64,000 nucleotides of DNA from Paraescarpia echinospica (lineage: Eukaryota > Annelida > Polychaeta > Sabellida > Siboglinidae). The position numbers were made by a program, and so were the translations under genes. Shown here in pieces: positions 47,031 through 58,485 of the stretch. Every line of letters begins with the position of its first letter. Positions within the stretch are counted from its first letter, which is position 1. A model generated the notes under the pieces. The model was not told where the DNA came from. It made no database searches and saw only the letters and a program-made list of their open reading frames with translations. The DNA lies in the NCBI GenBank assembly GCA_020002185.1, contig CM034539.1:30521750-30585749 (forward strand). The letters run 5' to 3'.

Positions 47031-48148
47031 TGGGCCAAGTGGCCCTGAAGTCCTTTGGACTAATACGTCTATATGTGACCCCGGCTGACCAAATGAGTGA
47101 TAAGTCGGAAAAATTGTAACATTGTTTTCTTACATCCTTGCAAAGGTTTGGTAGGGTGATTTACACGGTTTCAAAAAATATGACTGCTACAAAAATTGCC
47201 AAAGTTATGGAACATTGAACATGGTAGGGATCAAAAAGTGAAAATGAAGAAAATGGCTGTTGAAGTTTTACATTATATATGCAAATGGATTGCATGGAGA
47301 TATTACATGCACAACATTCAAATGTGGCACACAGTATGTAATATGTATGTTATGTTGCAATGATACACTGGAAGTACAAATGTGCTGCTACAAAGACTTA
47401 TCAAATTATGCCAGATTTTGTCTTCATGTGTAAAACTAAGAGGACAGATTATCTGAGAGCAAAAGGTAGACTCACTGTTTGACACAGTTTAAAACCTACA
47501 GGCAACTGTCCAGTTTAACAGGAGTCTAGTGGCTTAATGCTGTCTGTTGACACAAGCTACTGCCAGTGACCAATTACACATTAGTCACAGTTTCCATCAA
47601 ACAATAGCAGGCAGAGAATCTTAGCTCCACAGCTGGGTGTAATACACAACCAGAGCCACCACTGATTCATGGTCAAGTAGATTAGCTCAATGCACCAACT
47701 AAGACAATACACAACACTATGAGTGACAGTGTCCAGAGTGAGGCCTAAGCAGTGTCATCATTGCTGAATAGATCAATTAAACCTGCCAAGTGGGTGACAT
47801 TCTGCACAAGTGTTCATTAATCCTTAGTGATTGTTCAGAACACCAGACTGACCACATACCTAAACAAAGCGAATGTAATAGGTGAAGAACAGACAGTGTT
47901 CAAATAGGGGTATTGGTTGAATTGTATTTGTCTCGACGCAAAAGGCTTTATTGTGCCTTCATCGATTATAAGAAAGCATTTGATTTAGTAGACCGGTCCT
48001 CCCTGTGGTCTAAAATAATTTCATGCAGTATTAATGGTATTGTGTTGAAAGTTGTATACAACATGTACAAAAATGCAAAATCATGTATAAATGAGGGCCA
48101 GGCTGTGTCAGCCTTCTTCTCATGTGTAGAGGTATGGCAAGGAGAAAA
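47031..48148 (+). mobile_element. LINE element E2, first part, cut by duplication
   Basis: Begins TGGGCCAAGTGGCCCTGAAG. The frame at 47,913-48,148 is part of a reverse transcriptase palm: LYCAFIDYKKAFDLVDR (the first catalytic Asp block), VYNMYKNAKSC and EVWQGEN (in place of VRQGD). It then runs into unrelated duplicated sequence. Confidence 0.75.
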
Positions 48149-48225
48149 TCAAAATTGTATTGGTGGTGGTGGACCTGGTGGTTATCCAATACAAAACGTA
48201 CACGTTTTGAATTATCTGAACTTAC

Positions 48226-48400
48226 AAATCCACCTGTAAGCTGTCAACATTTCTCAGTATAGGAGAAACAGGTAGTGGGCTAGCAACTACTAAGGTGAGA
48301 TTGTACGTGCTGGCATCAGTGCCAGCAGATTGGAGTGAAGTTGTAAGTTGAACTTTAACAGTTATTACTTTGTCATCCTGTAAGAGACAACGTGCGGTTA
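48226..48400 (-). CDS. Possible extra exon, third copy
   Basis: Third copy of the unassigned beta-rich open stretch, inside the 2.65-kb tandem duplication. It has the same potential splice sites as the other two. Confidence 0.33.
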
Positions 48401-48443
48401 CTGTATCAGGTCATCAGTACATTCAGCCACCAATTCAGCTCAC

Positions 48444-48623
48444 CTTTACATTTCTCCTTGAGAGGTGTCCAACCTTGTACTGTGCATGTACTAATGGCCC
48501 AGCCCACTTCACTGGGGAAGTGGAACTGATCAATGCAGGTGTAATTGGCAATATCACCAAGATCTGTTCCACTGATGTTAACGTTGGCATACTCTGTTGA
48601 ATTAGGTGAGTCGCAGGAGATTC
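48444..48623 (-). CDS. CCP/sushi exon, type D (third copy)
   Basis: Identical in translation to the exon at 45,795 and produced by the 2.65-kb duplication. It is phase 1-1, so including both adds one CCP module in frame. Upstream it would receive the last exon of a further propeller at 61,949-62,031. Confidence 0.84.
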
Positions 48624-48810
48624 CTAAAGCAAGCAACACAATTAATTTCACACAGATATACCAGTAAATATACAGTCAATGTCACACAAAAGCACTAATA
48701 CACATACCAACGCTGTTACACGAGTACCAGTAAATACATACAATCACTATCATGTATTGTTTGTTGAAAACTTTTAAAACCAGAAATCAGCAAAAAACAC
48801 TTTTTCTGAT

Positions 48811-49136
48811 ATAACTGAACTAGAAACATGGATGACCAATAAGACTGAGAGCTGACTGTGAGGTTTTGAGTGAAGGTGCCCCAGAAGGAAGGCTGACGTG
48901 TCTTGTTACATGTCCAAGACATGTCAGCATCCCGAAACCAATTCTTCAAGGCAGCATGGAGGGCAAACACCACCAGAGACAGAGAGAAAATGTTGTATCG
49001 ACAATGTCAAGGAATGGACGGCCCTCTCTGTGTCAAAGCTCCTCACCATAGCCAGTGACACACAAAACTGGCAAAATATTGCAGTTGCAGTGTCACTTAT
49101 GTCCCTCCATCAACCAAGTCAGTTAAGGGACTAAGT
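48811..49136 (+). mobile_element. C-terminal LINE remnant, third copy
   Basis: Third counterpart, inside the 2.65-kb tandem duplication. Confidence 0.6.
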
Positions 49137-49679
49137 AAGTAAGCCTCAGAAGAAACCGCAGAATATATGTTGGGACCAGCAAGTGGTCAACAAGGAATTC
49201 TCTGAATGCATCCACATCGTAAAAACAAAGAAAGTCACCAACATGAACATTAAAATAGTCACTTTGAAATGGAGACCACCCGGAAAAGGGAGAGAAATAT
49301 AAGGCAGATCACTGGGCACACGGAGAAGAAACTTGCAGGAAGAAATTAAGTTGACCGTGGAACAATTGGAATGAACTGAGCTGGCTCTGCCAAGACAGTT
49401 AGCCTTACTGGATGAAGCAGATTTGATGGAGCCTTACACTTCAGCAAGAGCAGTATCGGTGGGGTCACTTTGCCACCAGGTCACCCAGAATCAATTGTCA
49501 CAGATAGATTCGTTATATTACAAAGATTCCAAAAAATAAATAGTTTTGCAAATCTAAAAAAGTGAACGAAACACGTGTTTATAAAGAATACTGTATTGAT
49601 CCTCGCAGGGAAATTGCGTTTCTGCCTGTGCAATGCATACAATTACAAATATAAACATGTCAGACTAAAATTAAAAAAA

Positions 49680-51918
49680 TGGGCCAAGTGGCCCTGAAGT
49701 CCTTTGGACTAATACGTCTATATGTGACCCCGGCTGACCAAATGAGTGATAAGTCGGAAAAATTGTAACATTGTTTTCTTACATCCTTGTAAAGGTTTGG
49801 TAGGGTGCTTTACACGGTTTCAAAAATATGACTGCTACAAAAATTGGCAAAGTTATGGAGCATTGAACATGGTAGGGATCAAAAAGTGAAAATGAAGAAA
49901 ATGGCTGTTGAAGTTTTACATTATATATGCAAATGGATTGCATGGAGATATTACATGCACAACATTCAAATGTGGCACACAGTAGGTAATATGTATGTTA
50001 TGTTGCAATGATACACTGGAAGTACAAATGTGCTGCTACAAAGACTTATCAAATTATGCCAGATTTTGTCTTCATGTGTAAAACTAAGAGGACAGATTAT
50101 CTGAGAGCAAAAGGTAGACTCACTGTTTGACACAGTTTAAAACCTACAGGCAACTGTCCAGTTTAACAGGAGTCTAGTGGCTTAATGCTGTCTGTTGACA
50201 CATGCTACTGCCAGTGACCAATTACACATTAGTCACAGTTTCCATCAAACAATAGCAGGCAGAGAACCTTAGCTCCACAGCTGGGTGTAATACACAACCA
50301 GAGCCACCACTGATTCATGGTCAAGTAGATTAGCTCAATGCACCAACTAAGACAATACACAACACTATGAGTGACAGTGTCCAGAGTGAGGCCTAAGCAG
50401 TGTCATCATTGCTGAATAGATCAATTAAACCTGCCAAGTGGGTGACATTCTGCACAAGTGTTCATTAATCCTTAGTGATTGTTCAGAACACCAGACTGAC
50501 CACATACCTAAACAAAGCGAATGTAATAGGTGAAGAACAGGCAGTGTTCAGATAGGGGTATTGGTTGAATTGTATTTGTCTCGACGCAAAAGGCTTTATT
50601 GTGCCTTCATCGATTATAAGAAAGCATTTGATTTAGTAGACCGGTCCTCCCTGTGGTCTAAGATAATTTCATGCGGTATTAATGGTATTGTGTTGAAAGT
50701 TGTATACAACATGTACAAAAATGCTAAATCATGTATAAATGAGGGCCAGGCTGTGTCAGCCTTCTTCTCATGTGTAGAGGTATGGCAAGGAGAAAACTTG
50801 TGTCCTTTGTTATTTGCTATTTACCTGAATAATTTTGAACACTGTTAGTCACAATTATAACGGACTTGACATGGCAGCTGGTTAAATTTACAACAACCTT
50901 AGTGATGATGATGTAGAAAATGTATGTTCTACTATATGCTGATGACACTAGAATGATTCAATCAAATACAGATTTCTTGCTTGTGTATAGCGGAACTATG
51001 TCAACTCTTCTAATGGTTGACATTTGGTTGTTTCAGGTGTCAACTATATTGTGAATCTGTAATTATTAGTCTATATTGATACAATTGATTTACACAGTAC
51101 CATGTCTACACAAGGCATGGCAAGCGTAAATAGAACAGTGGGATGTATTTGATATAAATAAAGTGTAGGATATTTCACTCTATAGTTGTCCAGAATATTA
51201 ATTTTATATGTTTGTCACCTACAAGTTTCTACAGACAATACATCTTTAACCAATAGACACCACAGTTACACCATTTTATAATAATTAAATTAACATCAAA
51301 ATAAACTTGCAATTATAGAAAATCAATAGTTTTGAAGATACAGTTTAAAAGTGTTAGGCAACTGTTCAGTCTAACAGGGGTCAAGGGTGTCTACTCTGCC
51401 TGGGTGCTGTGACCAATTAAAGATTAGTCAAGGTCTCAATGGACTGGGCTGTAGAGATTAGTCACAGCTGTTGATTTTGTGGCACAATACACAACATCTA
51501 ATGTTGGGGGTGGTCTCAAGGGCCCTTCTCAAAACCACATCATTAGATAATGTAAACCTTTTGCACTTTGGGGGCCCCTTAGAATGATTCAATCAAATAC
51601 AGATTTCTTGTATATAGTGGCAGCACCCTAAGATACATCTATGCAAAATTAGAAAAAAAGTTACTGAACAGTTTTTAAATAAATAGGCCAAATGTTACAT
51701 TTTTACCAGTTTTTGGGTCCTTGGAGGCCCTAGGGAGCCCTTAAAATGATTCAATCAAATACAGATTTCTCGTGCATAGTGGCAGTGCCCCAAGATATGT
51801 ATATGCAAAATTAGAGAAAACTTTGCTGAACGGTTTCTGAGATACGACAGCTAACGGTGGACGGCGGACACAGAGTGATGGCAATAGTCCCTTGGACCTT
51901 CGGCCAAAGGACTAAAAA
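49680..51918 (+). mobile_element. LINE element E2, whole copy, degraded
   Basis: Same start as 47,031. It keeps the RT segment FIDYKKAFDLVDR to CPLLFAIYLNN (50,561-50,848). After stops, LLYADDT near 50,935 marks the second catalytic block. The 3' part has the AATGATTCAATCAAATAC module and ends in hairpin GTCCCTTGGACCTTCGGCCA then ACTAAAAA. The endonuclease part is missing. Confidence 0.75.
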
Positions 51919-54900
51919 TGGGCCAAGAGGCCCTGAAGTCCTTTGGACTAATACGTCGATATGTGACCCCGGCTGACCAAATGAGTGATAAGTTGGAAAA
52001 ATTGTAACATTGTTTTCTTACATCCTTGTAAAGGTTGGGTAGGGTGCTTTACACGGTTTCAAAAATTATGACTGCTACAAAAATTGGCAAAGTTATGGAG
52101 CATTGAACATGGTAAGGGTCAAAAAGTGAAAATGAAGAAAACGGCTGTTGAAGTTTTATATTATATATGCAAATGGATTGCATAAAAATATTACATGCAT
52201 GACATTAAAATGTGGCACACAGTATGTAATATGTATGTTATGTTGCAATGATACACTGGAAGTACAAATGTGCTGCTACAAAGACTTAGCAAGTTATGCC
52301 AGATTATGTCTTTATGTGTAAAACTAAGAGGACAGATTATTTGAGAGCAAAAGGTAGACTAAAGAAAATTAAAATGAAGAAGCTAATGCAGAGTTAAGAG
52401 AATTGGCTAGTGGGTATAAATGCTTTATAAAACAAATATCAAAATGCTACCATAAACAGTTACATGAAAACTTGCGCAACCTAAAACATAGCAAGCCTGT
52501 AGAATACTGGGATATACTTAATAAAAAAGCAAGTAACAACAGTGAAAATTGTGGAAATATTTCACTGGATAAGTATATGAACCACTTTGAAAAACTCGGT
52601 GAAAAACCTGAAAGTGAAGCTGCAGCTAGTGAGATACCTTTTGATCCAAGAAAGATTTCCCAGTCAAACGAACACATAAACAGACCATTCATGCAAAATG
52701 AGGTACTAATGCAAATAAAAAAACTCAAAAACAAAAAGGCATGTGGTATTGATAATGTTATAACTGAATACTTAAAAAAAAAAACAGGGCCAGGTTGTGT
52801 CAGCCTTCTTCTTGTGTGATGTAGAGGTACTGTAAGGCGAAAACTTGTCTCCTTTGTTATTTGCTATTTACCTGAATTTTTAACACTGTTAGTCATAACT
52901 ATAATGGACTTGACATGGCAGCTGGTGAAATTTACAACAACCTTAGTGATGATGATGTAGACATTTTCTTGAAAATGTATGTTTTACTATATGCTGATGA
53001 CACTCTTCTAATGGTTGACATTTGGTTGTTTCAGATGTCAACTATATTGTGAATCTGTAATTATTAGCGTTTACACTTGCCATGTCTACACAAGGCATGG
53101 CAAGTGTAAACAGAACAGTAGAATGCATTTGATATCAATAAAGTGTAGGATATTTCACTCTATAGTTATCCAGAATATTAATTTTCTATGTTTGTCACCT
53201 ACAGGTGACAATACATCTTTAACCAATAAACACCACAGTCACACCATTTTATAATAATTAAATGAACATCAAAATAAACACAACTTGCAATTATAGAAAA
53301 TCAATAGTTTTGAAGATACAGTTTAAAAGCTACTGGCAACTGAGTTTAATAGGGTTCAAATGTGTCTGCTCTGCCTGAGACCAATTAAAGATTAGTCAAG
53401 GTCTCAATGGAACAATGCAGAGTGGAGTGAGGCCTGGAGCAGTTTCTGGCACAATACACAACATCTACTGTTGCTGGTGGTCTCAAGGGCCCTTCTCAAA
53501 ACCACAACACTAGATAATATAAAACTTTTGCACTTTGGGGGCCCCTGAGGTGCCCTTAGATTTATTTAATCAAATACAGATTTCTTGTGTATAGTGGCAG
53601 CACCCTAAGATACATCTATACAAAATTAGAAAAAAAGTTGCTGAACAGTTTTTGAAAACATAGTTCCGCTATACACAAGAAATCTGTATTTGATTTAATC
53701 ATTCTAGTGTCATCAGCATATAGTAGAACATACATTTTCAAGAAAATGTCTACATCATCATCACTAAGGTTGTTGTAAATTTCACCAGCTGATGTGGTTT
53801 TGAGAAGGGCCCTTGAGACTATCCCCTAGCAGTAGATTGTGTGTATTGTGCCAGAAAAGGAACCTGGAAGCCTCTGTCAGTGGCCAATTACATATTAGTC
53901 ACATTTTCCACCAGGCAGGCTGCCCTCCACTGTGAGGTGTGATAGATGTTGTAGGAAAAGGGATTAGCCAGATAGAGCTGCTCCTGCAGTAGACAATTTA
54001 GTTAGCAAATTTAGTATTTTAGGGGACCTTTGGTGCCCTTAGAATGATTCAATCAAATACATATTTCTTGTGTATAGTGGCTCTAGCACATGAAGTGTAT
54101 ATGCAAAATTAGAGAAAAAGTTACAGAAGAGTTTTTGAAACCAGAGAATCTTAGCTGCAGTGGGGTGGGATGTTGTTGGAAAAGGGCTTAGCTTTTTGGG
54201 AGGTCCTGAGATGCCCTTAGAATGATTCAATCAAATAAAAATTTCTTGTGTACAGTGACCCTACCCTAAGAGATGTCTATGCAAAAATAGAGAACAACTT
54301 ACTGAACAGTTTTTGAAATAACAGAAAAGATAACCTCTGACCAATGCAAGATACAGACTCCGCATGTGACAGATGTTGTTGGAAAAGGGTTTGCCATCAA
54401 GTTATAAATAGAGCTGCTGCTGTAGAGGACAATTTAGTTAGCAAATTTAGCATTTTAGGGGACCTTTGATGCCCTTAGAATGATTCAATCAAATACAGAT
54501 TTCTTGTGTATAGTGGCACTACCACATGAAATGTCAATGTAAAATTAAAGAAAAAGTTACTTATGAGTTTTTAAAAAAATAGGCAAAATGTGAAAATTAC
54601 CAGTTTTGGGGTCCTTTTTGGGGGGTTATTAGGTGCCCTTAAAATGATTCAATCAAATACAGATTTCTTGTGTACAGTGACACTACCACATGAAATGTAT
54701 ATGCAAAATTAGAGAAAAAGTTGCTGAACAGTTTTTGAAAAAATAGGCAAAATGTTTACATTTTTACCAGTTTTGGGGTCCTTGGAGGCCCTAGGGAGCC
54801 CTTAGAATGATTCAATCAAATACAGATTTCTCGTGCATAATGGCAGTGCCCTAAGATATGTCTATGCAAAATTAGAAAAAAAGTTGCTGAACGGTTTCTG

Positions 54901-54973
54901 AGATACGGCAGCTAACGGCGTACGCAGAGTGATGGCAATAGTCCTTTGGACCTTTGGCCAAAGGACTAAAAAA
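51919..54973 (+). mobile_element. LINE element E3, degraded, with inverted segment
   Basis: Starts TGGGCCAAGAGGCCCTGAAG directly after E2. The pre-RT frame (52,403-52,819) reads YWDILNKKASNN, MNHFEKLGEK and KKLKNKKACGIDNVITEYLK, the last a standard block before the RT. LLYADDTLL follows near 52,985. A stretch at 53,657-53,850 is the reverse complement of nearby element sequence. Several copies of the ~180-base 3' module follow, and the end is the CCTTTGGCCAAAGGACTAAA hairpin. Confidence 0.75.
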
Positions 54974-55470
54974 GAGCCAAGAGGCCCTGAAGTCCTTTGG
55001 ACTATATGTGACCCCGGCTGACCAAATGAGTGATAAGTCAGAAAAATTGTAACATAGTTTTCTTACATTCTTGTAAAGGTTGGGTAGGGTGCTTTACATG
55101 GTTTCAAAAATTATGACTGCTACAAAAATTGGCGAAGTTATGGAATATTGAACATGGTAGGGGTCAAAAAGTGAAAATGAAGGAAACGGCTGTCAAAGTT
55201 TTACATTATATATGCAAATGGATTGCATTGAAATATTACATGCATGACATTCAAATCTGGCACATAGTATGTGTGTTATGTTGCAATGATACACTGGAAG
55301 TACAAATGTGCTGCTACAAAAACTATGTCAAAGTTATGCCAGATTATGTCTTTATGTGTAAACAAAATGATAACACAACATGACTGTTAGTTTTGCATAT
55401 ATGCACATGGATAGCATGAAAATATTGAGTGTATGGCATTTAAAGTTGGCTTATAGTATGCATGCATGTT
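54974..55470 (+). mobile_element. LINE element E4, 5' fragment
   Basis: Starts GAGCCAAGAGGCCCTGAAGT directly after E3 and follows its 5' sequence (GTGACCCCGGCTGACCAAAT) for about 400 bases before similarity is lost. A short 84-codon frame is not informative. Confidence 0.6.
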
Positions 55471-57260
55471 ATTAACGTCTGCAAATAATCAATGTATCAA
55501 TTACGTGGCTCGGAACAGTCGCAGAAAACTTGTGTAACATTGCGGAATTTCAAAAAATAAAGGTGTTATTTTCTGAGGGGTTGTATATTAATCCCTGAAA
55601 GTTTGGCACTGGAAATACAAACAGTCTAGGAAGAAAATGATAATATACCCTCCACACACACAGATATACACACATATGTGCCAAGATACACTAGAAATTG
55701 GTGCTTAGCTAATTATACAGCTTACGAAATAGCACTTGTCCGTTTGTCTGGAACAAGTGATTTTTGGCCCAGACAAGTAAAATGACTCTACATGGTTATC
55801 CGGTGGACACGTGAAAATTTACAGTAAACAGAGACCCGTGCAACAAATACAAACTTTTTATTTGAGGGAATTCAAACGTAAATGAAGTTCGGTAGCAACG
55901 GTGCGCGTTCCAATTGTGTCAGCGTCTTGTCGTTCTGCCGCCAGTGTGTTGTACGTCAGTGTTCGACCGAGTTTAGTGCCTGCGTTAACAGGGTCATCCG
56001 CTGAACGCACCGACCTAGCTCTGTCAGACGCGTAGGACAGACTCCGCATCAGCCATCGTTGATCGAGGCTGTATTTCACACAATCGTAAATCGTTCAGTT
56101 TGGCCGACGTACGACTTGCTTCCACTCACGGATCATATTTGATAAACTTTAGAAATAGTAGACTTTGTATCGCTACCTTTTATTTGAATAATTATATAGT
56201 TTTAACCATTATTACGCCTAACCCACGCGGACTTGGCAGTCTTCCAACCAAGACATCGAACATTAGCCGATCGAGATTCTCAAAACTTGTAACTGGCTCT
56301 CCGATAAATCTATGGTGCTGGTTGATAAACGGAATATTAATGAAATTTCAGAAGTGTTGTTGTATCTATGTAACATATTTTAACCACAAATTGCGAGTTT
56401 TCGAAACCGAATTATGCAAGACCAGCGGCCGGGGACGGAGCACCAACCGTCGTTGACATGTCGGCTTCTGCCAACTACGGCGGTCTACGCGCGACAGCAA
56501 CGTTACGACGTAACTAAATCTATCAATTATATTCCGCCTAGTAAATGTAATTTGGGCACCATTAAAACTGTTTTATCATCATTGAAATGGTAATAACATT
56601 TAGGAAAAATATGCGTTTGTTTGCCGATGATCAATTGAATATTATCTTCATTTGTAAAATACAGAACTTTGTTAATATTGAAGTTCATAGAGGTTTAACA
56701 AAATATTATCAGATTATATAGTTTATTGTGATTTTAGTGACATTTCCTGGCTTTGCATTATTCGTGTTCCTGGTTGAGTGGCGTCTTCAATGACAAACTG
56801 ATGCCAACATTTTACAGCAGTGTTATATGTTATTTATATATATATACCATATTAAACATAAACAGTTTTTGCAACATTATAAAACAAATAGCAAGGAAAA
56901 CAATTGTCTTATTCCTATCATCGTAATAATTATGTGTTATTAATAAAAGCGTTCATATCAGCATCACTAAAATATTGGTATACATCATGTAACGTGTCTA
57001 CTTTTAATATTCGTGATGAATAATAATGGACCAGAAAATAGTTGCAAATATAATTTTGCAATTTCCAAATTCGCAGATTAAATCTAATTGTGTCTTTGAT
57101 CACAAGTCACTCAGATGTACATGCAACGAAACAGCAGGAACATTGTGTTGTTGTCATAAAAATAAGACAGACATTTCACATTTTTTTCCAAAGCTTCGAT
57201 TCCCCTTAACAACCACTCGGACAAGTTAAAATTTTGGCGGACAAGTAGATTATTCATTCT
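55471..57260. mobile_element. Possible DNA-transposon remnant, otherwise featureless
   Basis: Near 55,736 the sequence reads ACTTGTCCGTTTGTCTGG, with ACAAGT repeated shortly after. Near 57,208-57,250, CTCGGACAAGTTAAAATTTT and GGCGGACAAGTAGAT are inverted counterparts. The interior has a GC-richer patch (55,860-56,100 and 56,400-56,510) and short frames with no recognisable domain. Terminal-repeat length and target duplication are unclear. Confidence 0.35.
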
Positions 57261-57309
57261 TAACTGTCATAAACTAGTAATTTTATTATGCTTAGGTGTC
57301 ATTGGTGTC

Positions 57310-58292
57310 GCGCATCAGTGGTTTGAGTCAAACTTGTTCGAGGACTCGGACGGCCCAGTCAGACCCGTCGGTGCTGCTCCAGGGAGTCTGTTCTTGGTCC
57401 AGTTTTGTTTACACTGTACACGGGACCCATTGGGCAGATAGTTAGGCGGCACCGACTTGACTTCCATCTTGTTGCCGATGATTCTCAATTGTATGTCTCA
57501 TTTAAGATGAAGGACACTAACGATGAGGCCGCTGCACTGGCACGCATCCAAGCATGTGTGGGAGAACTGAAAGCATGGATGACTCATCATCGTCTTCAGC
57601 TGAATGACAACAAGACTGAAGTACTTGTGATCACCACACCAAGCTCGGCCAGCAAGCACAGCCTGACGGATGTCGTCGTCGGTGACAGCATCCTCAAGCC
57701 TACTACCGTCGCTCGCAACCATGGAGTGATGTTTGACTGTGAGCTCAGCATGAAATCACAAGTGTTGAAACTGTGCCAGGTAGCATACTTTCATCTACAT
57801 CGGGTACATCGAATTCGTTCCATCAGAGATTGGTTGACACAACATGCCACTGAACTCCTGGTCCATTCCCTCGTCATATCGCGACTGGACTATGGAAATG
57901 GCCTCCTTTACGGTATACTTGATCAGCTACTGGACAAGCTGCAGAGTCCAGAATGTGGCAGCTCGCATGGTGGTCAAAGCCAGCCGTTATGATCACATAA
58001 TATGAAGTTCAAAACCCTTCATCTGCTTGCACCAAGCTACATCACAGACCTGCTCCAGTTCTACCAGCCTTACAGAACGTTGCAATCGTCATCAGATTCT
58101 CTACTAAGTATACGCAGTGCTCATCTCCGCCATTTGGTGCCACGTTTTTATGATCTTGGATTTTTTGGTGTTATATTTTATGTTTATAAAATCTTGACTT
58201 TTTTACTCTTTTTGTTTCAGCGCCTTCGAACAGGGTAACCTGGAGTCACGGCGCTTTATAAATGCTATAATTATTATTATCCTAAAAACAGT
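57310..58292 (+). mobile_element. L2/CR1-like LINE 3' fragment, frameshifted
   Basis: The frame at 57,405-57,992 contains the RT block FHLVADDSQLYVSF, WMTHHRLQLNDNKTEVLVI and SRLDYGNGLLYGI, typical of L2-type elements. After a frameshift near 57,960, KFKTLHLLAPSYITDLL (58,002 on) is the usual C-terminal block. It ends GGCGCTTTATAAATGCTATA followed by ATTATTAT, the usual 3' end of this clade. It is truncated upstream. Confidence 0.85.
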
Positions 58293-58485
58293 CAATGCCC
58301 CTCAATGTGTAGGTTTAGCCACCAAAATCAAAAGGCTGGGTAGCTTAGCAGCTGAGATATTGAAAAATACAGGTTTTCAGTGTCCACCAAATCCAAGACG
58401 GTCACCTTGTATACCTTTAAAAAATTTAAACATTGGTTTTCAGATTCACTATATCATAACGTTATATAGAGATATATAAATGTAT

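Larger units (their letters stand above)
45500..48148. repeat. 2.65-kb tandem duplication, unit 1
   Basis: Runs from CAAAATTGTATTGGTGGTGG to the LINE string GGCAAGGAGAAAA, with one type-D CCP exon, the LINE tail at 46,162 and the first half of element E2. Its twin follows directly. Confidence 0.9.
48149..50796. repeat. 2.65-kb tandem duplication, unit 2
   Basis: Nearly identical twin of 45,500-48,148. At its right edge the LINE frame continues (WQGENLCPLLFAIYLNN), showing this is the original right border. The unit 1/unit 2 junction at 48,148 is the new joint. Confidence 0.9.

Noticed and set aside
57026..57229. 67-codon Cys-containing frame (LRCTCNETAGTLCCCHKN)
   Set aside because: Considered as a zinc-finger remnant of a transposon, but cysteine spacing fits no finger type that I can name.
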